NCBI GenBank assembly: GCA_039621445.1
Contig: CP154956.1
Span: 76,174,192 to 76,238,191, forward strand
Length of the DNA: 64,000 bases
Source of the DNA: Euglena gracilis
Taxonomy: Eukaryota > Euglenida > Euglenophyceae > Euglenales
Direction of reading: 5' to 3'
The translations under genes and the position numbers were made by a program. Each line of letters opens with the position of its first letter. The first letter of the stretch is position 1. Shown here piece by piece: positions 33,001-44,300 of the stretch. The notes beneath the pieces were generated by a model, which saw only the letters and a program-made list of their open reading frames with translations, ran no database searches and had not been told where the DNA came from.

Positions 33001-34341
33001 TTTTGTCTGATTTTTTTTTCAAGGGTGGGTCGGTATAAATGGGGGAGTCGGTACAAATGTATTTCTGCTGATTCTTCCGGGGGGGGGGGGGCGGTATAAA
33101 TGGGGGGAGTCGGAAAAAACAGGGGGTCGTTCTAAATGGGGGGGGTTAACTTTGCAGACCAGCCACTCAAAAGCGGCTACACACGACTTGAACAGGCTTC
33201 TTTCACCAACTCTGGGGGGTGGCCTTGCGCTATGGGTTGACTGTACAGAGTGGGTTCACAGGGGAGCAGTTTTGGGTCTGACACAAACCATTTTGAAAAT
33301 GGTCCTTCTCAGGCACCTGGGCCTGCATCGCCGATGTGTGCTGTAGCACTACCAACCCCAAACCCCGACCCATTAGGGGGGGGTAGACAATGTGCCACCG
33401 CCTGCCTGTCCATGGCCCCCATCCCCGGAGGTGCTACCTTCGTTAAACAGAGGGCTGGATTTGAGCTTCGTTGATGTTGGGTTGGGGGAGGGGTCCAGAT
33501 GTGGAAAAAATTGGCTGCCTGGCTGCCCCCCCCCCCCGGTGGGTGGGGCAGCAGGGTCCCCTTCGGCTCCATTGACGCCCGGCACCGAAATGCACTGCGT
33601 TGCAGGACGACATCCATGATGGCAGTCCAGGAGGCCTGCCCGGGCCCAGCCATGGGCGCCCCAGTTGCCAAACACGGCGGTCGTCGGGGAGGGGCGGGTG
33701 AGCTTCACCATCCCCGCCAGCCCGTGGAACAGCTCCAGCACCTGATGGGGGGGGAAGGAAGGGGGGGGGGAGAAGGCAAGGTGGCAGCGGCAGAGAAAAG
33801 GCGGGGGCCGTTCCAAACCCATTGGCGGACGGGTGCAGTACCAAAACGACGGTGAACGTGCAAATGACAGGGGCCCCAGAAATACGGAAGGGCTTGGTGG
33901 GGGGGTTGTCCCCCTCCCTTTGGAATAGGGTCAGGGTGGGGTTAGGCTCACGGTTGCTGTTATGGTTAGGGTTAGGGTCAAGGATTTCAGGCATAAATTA
34001 GGCCTATTTAGCCAAAATTTACGTCAAATTTGGCTTAAAAAACCAGAACGGAAATGCAACTTCCTATCGTTCCCTGCTTCAACATCTAACCGGCGTCCTA
34101 GGTTGGAAGCCAGCCATTTTGACCAAGCAGAATACCTCTTGGCTGTTCCCCCCAGAAACCCGCGGCGGGTGGCGCCGTGACGGCCAGGGGGGAGGCGGAG
34201 AGAGACGCTGTTGATGGGAGACGAGAGGGGGAGAGGAGGGGACGTGGAGGGGTGGGAGAGGGACCCCCGGACCTCCTTCTTGGCCCCACTTTCTTCGCTG
34301 GCGCTGTCGCTGTCGCCCCCCTCGGCCTCCCCTTCCGCCAT
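30006..34341 (-). CDS. small protein resembling the BIVM / peptidase C39-like fold family
   Basis: Six exons in phase: 34273-34341 (ATG, MAEGEAEGGDSDSASEESG), 33676-33741, 32329-32421, 31506-31646, 30199-30240 and 30006-30092 (TGA), about 165 residues. The diagnostic part is FHLTGHYALLFALREW followed by EVRQVLTTRQGQRP and TVWMEWAECREIML; from memory, proteins annotated as basic immunoglobulin-like variable motif-containing in plants and protists share NHYALIFALREW and ARRGQRPTAW. This C39-like fold is best known in cysteine peptidases, but I see no Cys nucleophile here and claim no activity. The acidic Ser-rich N-terminus looks disordered. The last intron is nonconventional. An AG lies 6 nt before the ATG, and the preceding gene's stop is only 274 bp upstream. 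The second and third exons are the least certain. Confidence 0.55.
30093..30198 (-). other. 106-bp nonconventional intron
   Basis: Starts GACCAG (CAG at +4 to +6) and ends CTGGGGTC (CTG at -8 to -6). Removing exactly this piece gives GQRP joined to TVW, the conserved family sequence, in frame. No GT donor exists where one is needed; a GC-AG alternative (99 bp) would break the GQRP-TVW motif. Confidence 0.7.
32740..33150 (+). repeat. G-tract repeat, TCGGTATAAATGGG family
   Basis: At least five copies of GTCGGTATAAA-GGGGG or a close variant, separated by G runs and unique pieces, within an intron of the gene at 30.0-34.3 kb. Confidence 0.75.
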
Positions 34342-34614
34342 CGCCGCCTCACGGCACTGACTGCGTTGGTCACCAACTGCAGCTGTGACGTGTATGGCAG
34401 ACAATATTTGGTGGGGAATATTGATGATCCTGACGAAGGAAAAATTCGCACAGAGGAGGAGGATGCGCCATTAAGTGGGCGTTGCAGATCTGCAACAATA
34501 TCTGATCCTGCATCAACACAAAAAGAAGCACACTTCGGACTGTGGTTAAAATTGGAACTTTGAGAAAATAAATAATATGCCACTATATTTTCAGCATGAT
34601 GCTGGGAGTCATCA

Positions 34615-37600
34615 TCACGTGGAGGACTGATTTTCCCCCTTCGTGAAGTGGAGCTGAAGAGGTTCTTGGTGCTTTGCTATTGCACTCCCAATCCCTCAGC
34701 TTGAGATTGCAGACAAACCAACTGACACGGCGGCTGGGAAGGGGAAAAACAAAAGAAAATGATAGGAATTTTAAAAAAAAAGTTTGAGATAACACAAACA
34801 AATTTTCCATATTTCAACACATTAAATTGCCACATGTTTGCTTTTTAAACAAATTGCGATTGAACAAAAACATTAACAAAATGGGGGCTGGCTTTTGCAC
34901 ACTTGAAAAACGTTTTTCTTTGGGTATTGTTAAATATTTATTCGAAACAGGGGAGGAAAAAAATTCCATTCCCATTGTTACCACAAACCACTGCTGGATC
35001 ATGGAGTGCGCACACTGGCAGACAGCAAAGTGGTTGAGGTCACACCCTTGCTGCGACTTTGCTGGCGTTCCAATGCCCACAAAGACCGCAGCGCCTGAAA
35101 GCAACCATCCTGATGAAGGAAGAACCAAAATTCATGCGACAGCAAGGAGAAAAATCGTCGCATTCCGCTTCGAAATCCGGCTTCGTTAAATACACCCCAC
35201 TCCCATACAACTTTGCAGAGCCCTAAAGCTTTGCCCCAAATCTGCAGGGGCGAAAGCCTAAGAAGTCAGTCCAAAAACCAACATCGTAATTTTCTGGTAT
35301 TCGATGAACAGAACCATGAAATCGCAATTCTTTCACAACTCATGAGGTGGTTGACCACCACTTGACGAAAAGTGGTCAATTGGTCCATCAATGATTTTGT
35401 ATACTGCCCAAATAACTTTGCAGGAGGTAGGAGCCAAAAAGATCGGACCATTGACTTTGCAGGGTGCAAAATTATTTGGGGGAGGGGGTTTGTTTGGGGC
35501 CCAAAATACCATTTCCCTTCTTGCTTCACAGACTGCCAAAAAATGACACGGAACCCAACATGCTTTAACATATTTTCCCGCATTTTCTTTTGAGGGATAA
35601 ATATCTTCTGAAAAAAAAACAATAAGGCTAATCTCAATTGCTGAGCATTGTGTTAAAATATCTGGGGGAGCATGATCAATGCCGAAGCAAGGAATTTTGC
35701 ACAATAGCTTAAAAATGGAGCAAGAAAAGATTCCAGAACCTGTGCCACTGCCTGTGCCAGTTATGGTGGTCTGGAACAGCCCGAAGAACAGAAGAAGAAC
35801 CCTTCTGCCCTTCTTGCTTGTGTTCCTTGCATGCTGGCACAGTCGTATTTCACGTTGATGGCTGCTGCTAATGGTTGCTTCGGCGTGAATAAAGAAAGCT
35901 TAGATGGGACAAACAGCGTTGAAAAAAATTGGTGAACTCTAAGACTTCGTCCGTCATTGTTGTTACGTTCCACGGGTGGGAGAGGATCCTAAATGATTTT
36001 GCGTGCCATTCTTAAAATGGAATGGTTTGCAATTTGGAGTTCTTCGCCATTTAACGAGCTTTTTACGTGCACTTTTCTTTTTATTCGAAACCCCCTGCAA
36101 CCAAGAAGGAAACACAAACAAATGCTTAAGGTATTGGATGAAGAAGGCAGTGCCAAATGGAGCGGGCCCAATCTGCTGGCAGAATACCTGGTGGCGATAC
36201 TCGGCACCCTGGCCCTCGCCACGCAGCTCGAAGCAGACTGCCTGCACCGCCGCCCACACCTCATCCTTCGTGGCCCCTTTGTCGTCCTCAACCCCCCTGC
36301 AGTGGCGGTGGGCCAAATTGCCTGCAGGGCTTTGGCCTCGCTCATTTTTGCGCCACATTGGGACTTCCCAGGGCTGTGCGGGAAGGTATGGCGGGGGGTG
36401 GTCGGACCGGACCCCCCCACCCACCATGGCACCCGCGCAAAAAACCTTCTTCGGTACCTGTGGCGCCGAGGAAAAATTTGACATAAAAATCGGTGCCCCC
36501 GGAAATACGGGAAGGCCTAATGGGAGGGTCAAATCCCCTACTGCCACCAGGAGGTGGGTGGGGGGAGTCGACTTTTCACTACCACCATCACCCATAGGGT
36601 TGTGGGGATCCCATCGGGGCTGCCCCTCCCCCCGGGGGGTGCCCGTGGGGGGGCAGTTGGCCCTCCCATCCCCATCCCTCGCACCCGCCGAGGGGCCGGC
36701 CCGCCGCGGCCAACGCCGCCGCCACCGCCGCCTCCAACGGGGCCGCCGGCGCCTGCAGCCACCGGCGCTCCAGCCGCGCCCGCCGGCCGTCGATCTTCTC
36801 CTGCGGCCAGGGCTGGCCGGGAAGGCCTGGCGGGTCGGCCCCCCCCCCATGGGGTAATCAACAGAACACCAAAAAGCCGCTCCATGAGCAGCTCATGCTG
36901 CCCCGAGACAACCCAAAACTTTGCGGGGTGGAGGCTTGGCGACGGCAAAAGGCGAGCCTGCCCGATGCTGAATCCAATTTGGGTAAAAATTGACCCTGTT
37001 TTGGAAATAGAGTACCGTGCACCGGGGAAAATCTGATGACCACCGCTGGTCGTCTGTTGAAAGAGCTTTCGATCGAGGGGTAACTTGGTACCCTGACGTT
37101 GCACGCAGCCCGACATAACCTCGCGATTCGGGGGGTCCCGCACAGCCCTGCCCGCAGCAGAGATCTGCGGGGGAGAGGTCGGGAGGAACCGCAAATTAAG
37201 ACCGACGTGCGGGGTGGGCGCGGGCATGAGCGCGGGAGTTCGCCGAAGGAGGGCCCGATCACAAACAGGCGGGAACAAATTGCACCGTTTTCAGGAAAGT
37301 GGGGTGGGAACAGGAAACAGGCACCACTTTCCCTCTTAAACCGGAACTGAGCAGAGTGCGCGTGCTCCATGGATCCTTTCAATGACTGAATGCTGAATAG
37401 TGGGTGGGTCCGATTAGGAATCGGGCTACAAAACGTGGACAAAATCTGGTAAACAAAAATATGGTAAGACCCCAAAATAAAAAAAAATATGACCAATGAC
37501 ATTTCTCTTTGCCGTAACTTTTGCCTGATGTCGGTTCCCGCGACATCTCCCAGGAGCACTCTTGCGAACGAAAGGGGCAAGCAAAAATGGTTTTGTTCTC

Positions 37601-40600
37601 TCTCTTTTGAGGTGATTTTGGCGAGGTTTTCTGGCACAATACATCGACATAGTCAGAAAACCATCCGTTGCAGAGAGAGAGTCGTTGCAACACTGGGTCA
37701 GAGGCATAACATTGCTTACACCCTTTACCTTTAACGACTGAGAACGGACTGCCCTGTGAAAAAAAATCTTTAGCTCCTCTGAAGAGCATTGGAAAAGTAT
37801 GGGGGGAAATAATTATGGTTTGCCATCAATTTTTAGCATGAGGTTTCACAATATTGATCTAATCTATAAAAATATGGGGCCTTCAATCCATGAAAATCAA
37901 AATGAACCTATTTTTTTGTGAACCTTATATATATTATTTATATATTATTATCATTATTAAAATATATTTATAAATATACATCCATTATTTTTATGTCTTG
38001 CATATGTATTTTTTATTCTGTATATTATAACCCCCCCCAAATAACACCCCCCCCCCGGTGTGTTATTTGGGCACCCGAACTGGGGTGCCAGGGGGGGTGT
38101 TATTTGGGGGGGGGGATGTTATTCTTACATGGAAAACCAAAGGAAAACAGGGGGGGTGTTACTTGGGCGCTCGAAATCGGACCTCGAGGGGGGGGGTGTT
38201 ATTTGGGAGGGGGATTTATATTATGGAAAATATAATTATATAAATTATTTTTACACTGTGTTATTTTTTAACGTATTCTTTACCAACCGTAATTTTTGCC
38301 TGCCCCATGCGTTCTGCAGAGGTCGCGTTCGCGGGGCCACACCGCATCACTGCCAGCACGCTGTGCTGGTCGTGGGCCCCTGGGGCATCGCGGGGCAGCC
38401 CGTGGACGGCGTTCCACGCCCCCGCCGTGGACGCCGCCGCGCACACCGGCGACGACTGCCGCACCCACCCTGGGGGAGGGAGGCCACACCGGCGGTCGGT
38501 TTCCGCACTGCTCATCCCACCGCCAAACGATGACCCACATGCCCCGCCGCACGCAACCGGAGCAGCCCTGATGCTGCCGCCTCTCGCGATGCCTTGTTGC
38601 TCCCTGCCATTCATCCCGAAAGGGAGCCTGTTTGACAGAATTGCCTGCTTTGTTCTTTTTGGGGCCATCCAGTGCCTGGAGCTGATCTTTGTGGCACAAG
38701 CACAAGGGGGAGGCAGCCATTCCGCCCCCCCCCCCTCCCCCAAAGCATCAAAATTCAAGCTGGGCCCATCATGCTGTGGGCAGGGTCTTTTTCAATTGAA
38801 TTTGGGCCAGACGACAGAGGCTGTTCCTTCAACCATTGACTGGGAGTCAGCAACCAACCTACAGCCTGCGACCATTGGGGGTGGCTGGCAGACAAGGCAG
38901 GGGAATAGAGCAAGCATGTACGAAGGTCGCGGTGTGGCCAACGCACCTTGCAGTGCCGCATTTGCCACAAAAATCCCAAAGCGCCGAACATCGATGGGAA
39001 TGCGCCCTCTGGGCAGCAGCATCGCCGCCAGGTCAGCAGCATTCTCTGCCGCGCTGGTATCAACGTCCTGGACGGCCTCCAGCCCGGCGCAGCCCAACCT
39101 GTGTGAGAGGCCGAAAAGAAAACAAGAACTCAAGACACAAATGAAACTGGGGCTTTCCCGCACTGTGGAAAGCGCTTTGGTCTCAGGTTGTTTGCCAGAC
39201 ATTCATCCAGGCCCGTTTCGAGACCTGAGAGACTGGTGGAGAGGGGGTCTACCGGGTTCCCAACGTGCCAAGAATGCTCAGAGGGGTCCAGCCAAAATTT
39301 CGGTGCAGAGCGCTTCAATATTTGGGAAATAACCTCAAATTATCAAGAAATGATGAAAAGCGCTGGCAAATGGGTTAAGTTCTCCCCCTCTCAATCCTTT
39401 TTTTTGCAACAAAAGTCTCGCCCCCCAATCCACCCACCCACCTGCCCTCCCCCTGCCGTTTGTGTTTTAAGCTCAAAATATTCCACTTTCTTTTTTGAGT
39501 CAAAGACAATCTTTGCTTCAAGAAAAGCTCAGCTCTGTGCAAAATCCATCACAAAGAGCCACTAAATAGGGGGAGTTCACGCCTGGGAAGAAACGATCTC
39601 TTATGGTGTACAACAACAACACTACTTGTTTTGGTACAGAACAAAATAAGTTCCAAAAAAAGCTCCAAAAGAACAGCTTCTGCGGGACATCTCTCTTTGT
39701 AAAAAAAATCACATTTATTCAAAGACGCTTTCTAATATATGTTGGAAAGCTTTGCTGGTATATTATAAAAGCAAGCAAAATCATGGAGGTTTAAAACCGC
39801 TCAGGAAAAGAGGGGGGGAATGAACGGCCAAAGAGGTTGCATTCAGGCGGGCCCAAGGCTGGACAAGAAGGCCTGGTTGAGGGTGGGTCGACCCCTCCCA
39901 CCCACCCACTATGGCACTGCCCAAGGAAGAATTCCTTCGGCACTGAAAGCGCCGAAAGAAAATTTTACCTAAAAATTGGCGCCCCAGAAATATCGGACCC
40001 CCCCGCCAATCAGGATATGGGTGGGGGTGGTGAACCGGACAGCCCCCCCCCCCCACCACCCCATAGGGTTTTCCCGTACAGCCCTGGGTGGGCCACACAA
40101 CCTATTTCAGGTTAGGGTGTCCTCCAGTCCTCCAGTGGAGTTGCCGGCGGGAGATGGCGTTAATGTCATTGCCGCCACTAATCAATTGCACTCCTCTTGG
40201 TGATGTGTGTGCTTGCTGGTTTCCAGCTGATCCGTCTCAACAGCCGCAGCAAATTTTGCCCCCCTTCCCCATAAAAGATCCGAGCAGCGCCTTTTTGTGG
40301 TGAAAAAAAGCAGCTCCAAGAACCAATTTCAAACAATTTCAATTCAAGAAACCTGATTTCGGTGCCTTGCATGCGATAAATATTTTTGCGCACACCACAA
40401 AGTGAAATGGAATCAACACACAGGTTCCTCAGAGCTCCTCCTCATCCAGATACTGACACAAGAATCCCCAAAATAAAACACATGCAATTTTACATTACAT
40501 CATTATATATCATTATCATATGGCAATTTTCACGTTATCAAATTCATGTCACTTTTCCTATCTCTTGAAACACACCTGGAGGGCAGAATGCGGTGCAAAT

Positions 40601-40975
40601 AAGCTTGTATGAAAGCGAAATGGATGGAAAAGTACTTCAAGCCACTGACAGAAAGCCTCTTTTTGTTCCCTTCCATGAAAAAAAATCGACGGGTGTGTTC
40701 AAAATAAGCCACAATGGCGCCGACGCACCAAACTCATTTCCCAAACGCAGGTCAAAACTCATTTCTGTCCCAAAAAACGGAAGCCAAGGGATCTCCAGAA
40801 ATGAATGAATGGAAAGAATCGTTGTGGCCCTGTGAAAGAGAACCAAGGGTCAGAGAAATGCGGAGACGTGTTTCCACAGCAACAGAGGATCCTGGCCACT
40901 CTCCCACGCACCGGCACAAGCGATTCCCGCCCAGCGGTGGAGACCCACCATCAGCGCTGCGTTGCGGGTCACCAT
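34615..40975 (-). CDS. uncharacterised protein
   Basis: Best model: start exon 40912-40975 (MVTRNAALMVGLHRWAGI, donor GTGCGT), probable exon from 40193 downwards (SGGNDINAISRRQLHW; 3' end not resolved), 38947-39098 (PIDVRRFGIFVANAALQ), 38343-38469 (DQHSVLAVM), 36685-36800 (Ala-rich helix, LERRWLQAPAAPLEAA), 36188-36296 (KDEVWAAVQAVCFELRG), 35046-35094 (ALRSLWALERQQSRS) and 34615-34694, ending QSST and TGA. Phases agree for 38947 to 38343, 36685 to 36188, 36188 to 35046 and 35046 to 34615. They do not close between the second and third exons nor between 38343 and 36685, so exons are missing there. The helical, leucine-rich pieces suggest an alpha-solenoid, but no family was recognised. The start lies 354 bp from the stop of the upstream gene. 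Confidence 0.5.
36410..36560 (+). repeat. dispersed repeat, GGCAC-TTCGG family, copy 1
   Basis: Shares ordered blocks CACCCAC-ATGGCAC, CTTC-TTCGGYAC, GCCGA(A)AGAAAA, AAAAATYGG-GCCCC and GAAAT-CGG with copies at 39880 and 55838. It lies in an intron of the uncharacterised gene. Confidence 0.65.
38032..38215. repeat. G-tract-bounded repeat, TGTTATTTGG family
   Basis: Begins with C run, CCAAATAACACC, then GGTGTGTTATTTGG (an inverted pair), and ends with GGGTGTTATTTGG. Two further TGTTA(C)TTGG boxes lie inside. Same architecture as the 17303 and 47665 repeats, with different spacer bases. Confidence 0.75.
39880..40065 (+). repeat. dispersed repeat, GGCAC-TTCGG family, copy 2
   Basis: Same ordered blocks as 36410-36560, including ACTATGGCAC, TTCCTTCGGCAC and AAAAATTGGCGCCCC. 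Confidence 0.65.
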
Positions 40976-41328
40976 GAGGGGGGCGACTCAGCCCAACCCG
41001 GCCGGGGCCACCCCGCGACCCACAGGCCGGGGCCGGCCCATTGGACAGCGGCGACCTGTGAGAGGCAGGCGGTGGGTTAGGAAACGCGGGGCTCTTCCCC
41101 CAACCCCCTTCACGAGTCGGGAGTGTGAATGAGACACAATGTGGGTGTGTGGGGGTGTGGGGGGGTCTGTGCACCCCTGGGGCAGAAGATGAGGATTGCG
41201 GCGTTTGTCATTTGGCCACTGCATGGGGTTGAAGAATGCGTCTGAGTATGCAGAATGCCAACGCCAACCGCATCCTGCCCCCCCAAATGCCGAAAACAGA
41301 AGCTGGGCCGCGAAGCAACAGAACACTG

Positions 41329-44300
41329 TCAGAAATTGGCATCGGGAAGCTCCTCCTCTGCCTCACCCTCCAGCCCGTCCTGTGCATCGTACCACCACGC
41401 CGCGCCAACGAAGGCTTGTAACGCTTTGCACAGGTCGGCCAGCGAGGTGACGGAGGGGGAAATGGTGGGTTCGGCCGGTGACGGGGCCGCACGCGGCGGG
41501 GGGCCCCCGTATCGCGCCGCGGCGAAGCCGTCCACGAGGCGAGCCGCCTCGGCGTGGCCCAGCCCTTCGAGGCACTGCCCCACACACCGCCACAGCGGGG
41601 CGAGCGGCTCTCTGAGGTGCCGGCCATGATCCCGGCCCGGTTCCTGGATTTTTTTTTTCAGTCGCGAGCGACTGGATTTCTAGTTTCCGAATCACCCGGG
41701 TTTGACCCCCAACTCCCCGCCAGGCCCGAGTTATTCACGCGCGAAGGGGTCCAAACTCGGTAGGATTTACCCGCCCCCCCCCTGGATAACCCCCCCCCTT
41801 TGGACTCTGCCATTTCGGCCAAACGTCAATCACGGCGGGGGAGGGGGGGCCAGACCAGCCCCACCCCAGTGGCCCAAAACTGCCCCTGCGCCAAAGCTTC
41901 GGCAGCGCGCCGCCCCCAAAATGGCTTCGTTTCAAAATGCGGCTTCAGCCGTTCAATTCACATCATCCCAGCGCCTCTTTGTGAACAAAGCGGCGGAGTT
42001 CACATGCGAGCCTTTGGTCCTCAGCCCCGATTTCCCCACCTAAACAATAATAGTAAAAAAAATGCGGGTTGGAGGCTTTTTTGTCAAAATCGGTAGAAAA
42101 AAGCTAAGGTTTCTCGCTCAAAGCCCAGAAGAGAAAAAGCGGCAGATCCACACCTCTGGCCCCCCCTCCCCATACAAGACTGTATCTGAGGATTAACCTG
42201 AAACCCATTATATGTGAATTACATTTGATGTTAAGAACAGGGTTAGGGTAAGCATTAATTTGTGGAATAAGGTCAGAGTTAAGCTTAAGCCAATTTCGGC
42301 CAAAATCGAGGCTACATGGAAAATAAACTCCAACTTTCATCATTCTCCCAAATCTCGGCTAAAATAGTGGTAAAACGGCACATCTGCCACCCACCTAAGT
42401 GCCCATACAAATAGGACTAGCCCCAAATCGGACTGCTGGTGAAAAAGCTGGCTTTTAGGGGATCACATTGTCAGGAGGCGAGTGTGGGCAGGGGAAACCT
42501 CCAGCCTACTCAAGGGACCTCCCCACCATAACCGCAGACACCCTCCGGATAACAAACCCCGAAATGAGAAACTGGTATAATGCAAAAAAATACCAAAAGC
42601 CTGTCCTGGTCTGGCTGCCTGAAGGCCGCAGCTGCCTTCACGCGTGGATGGGCAACTGATCTCGGCCCCCAACCCAACACCATTCCACCCCCACAGCCCT
42701 TCCGCCAGCGTCGGGGGACCCGCTCCGCAGGGGGCCCGCCTGGCCCTGCCGGAGGGCCTCCTGCGCCGCGGCGACCGCCCCGACGTGGTCCCCCAGCCCG
42801 GCCCGGATCTGCAGCCGCCACAGCGCGGCTTTGCCCGGCAGGGCCGTCGCCTGTGGGGGGAGGGGACGGCGCTTGGATTGGTAAAAATTGGGGGAAAAAG
42901 CGGGAGAAAGAAAGAAAACTTTTTGGGTGTGGACCTGTAGGCCGGAAGCAAAAGCTGGGGTTTGAGCCAAATCTTAAGCTTGTGTGGAAAACTGGGGGAA
43001 ACACATCTGCCACAATTGACCCAGAGAGAGTGTGAGTTGGAAAATCCACTTTCTTGGGACAACGAGGCTTTTTGGGAGGTTTGAAATGGAAAAAAGCAGA
43101 AAGGGGCAGGGGGGGTCACTGTCGGGGGGGGGGACTGAGTGAACGGGGCTGATATTCCATCCACTCTCTGCACTCTCTGGACAGAAACCGTGAGAGACGA
43201 GAAATGAATCCAATTTGTATTCCCAAAAAAACTCTTTCAAAAGAGAAAAAAGGGGGAAAAGAAAAAAAAGAGAGAAAAAGAGAAAAAAATTGCGAAAAAA
43301 TCCCCAATAGCATGTTTTATGAACAGAGGCTCCACTCGAATCGCCCCAAACCAAATTCCGCACAAAACCTCGAATAAAAGCTCCAAAACCAAAAACCTCG
43401 ACTGGGACGGCACAAAACTGCAGCGACACACCACACTGTCGACAAAGCCGAGGGCTTCCACCGGACGACCATCATATAGCAGTGAAAGCGTGGCCAGCTC
43501 CACGATGTCCTTCCACACGATGGACATGGGGCAGACCAGGGCCGATTTTTGGAGACGGGCGAATGGCGGTGAGAATGGGGCTGTTTGTGGCACGGGAACA
43601 CAAAATGACGTGTGGCAGGAAGACTGGTTTCCCAGCCAGGCTTCTGTTGCCCGAGCCATTCTGAAATTCTTTTCATGTTTATCATAACCCCAAGGTGGTC
43701 GCCACAGCAGCACCACTCTGACTGGTGGTTGCATTCTGGGCACTTCACCAGACCCCCCCCCCCTGGGGGTCAAAGCCAGTCAGTCTTCCCAAAAAAGCCA
43801 ATCACATCGGGGTCTGAAATCATCGAAGAAATCCTGTCCCCAACACAAAAACATGTGGAGAACCACTCCTATAATGTGCAGTTTCCAACACTTGGAAAAT
43901 GGGCCCAAGGCTCACAGAGGGAAGCAATGCCACAGCCTCATCATATGCCTCAGTATACTGTCCTGAGGAGATTAAGAAACCAACAAAAGAGTCACAAAAT
44001 ACGAGTTTCTTTCAGAACGCAACCAGCAGCTGCATATTAGCACAGAAGAAGCAAAATACAGCAGGCACATCTTTGTACCATTTTTGTACGTTGTACATAT
44101 GCAATTGCTAAACTACAAACAGATCTAAAATTTGATTTATTGTTGTCTGAAGGCATCCGCCTTCATGGGTAAGAGCAAAGCTCACCGGGGGGAAACCCCC
44201 CTTTTGACCCCCCTCCCCCCTCTCGAGGCCACCTCGGAGCAACAAAATTTCCAATATGAACCAACTCTCGCCAAAGGAACTTTTCTCAGAGGGAAATATT

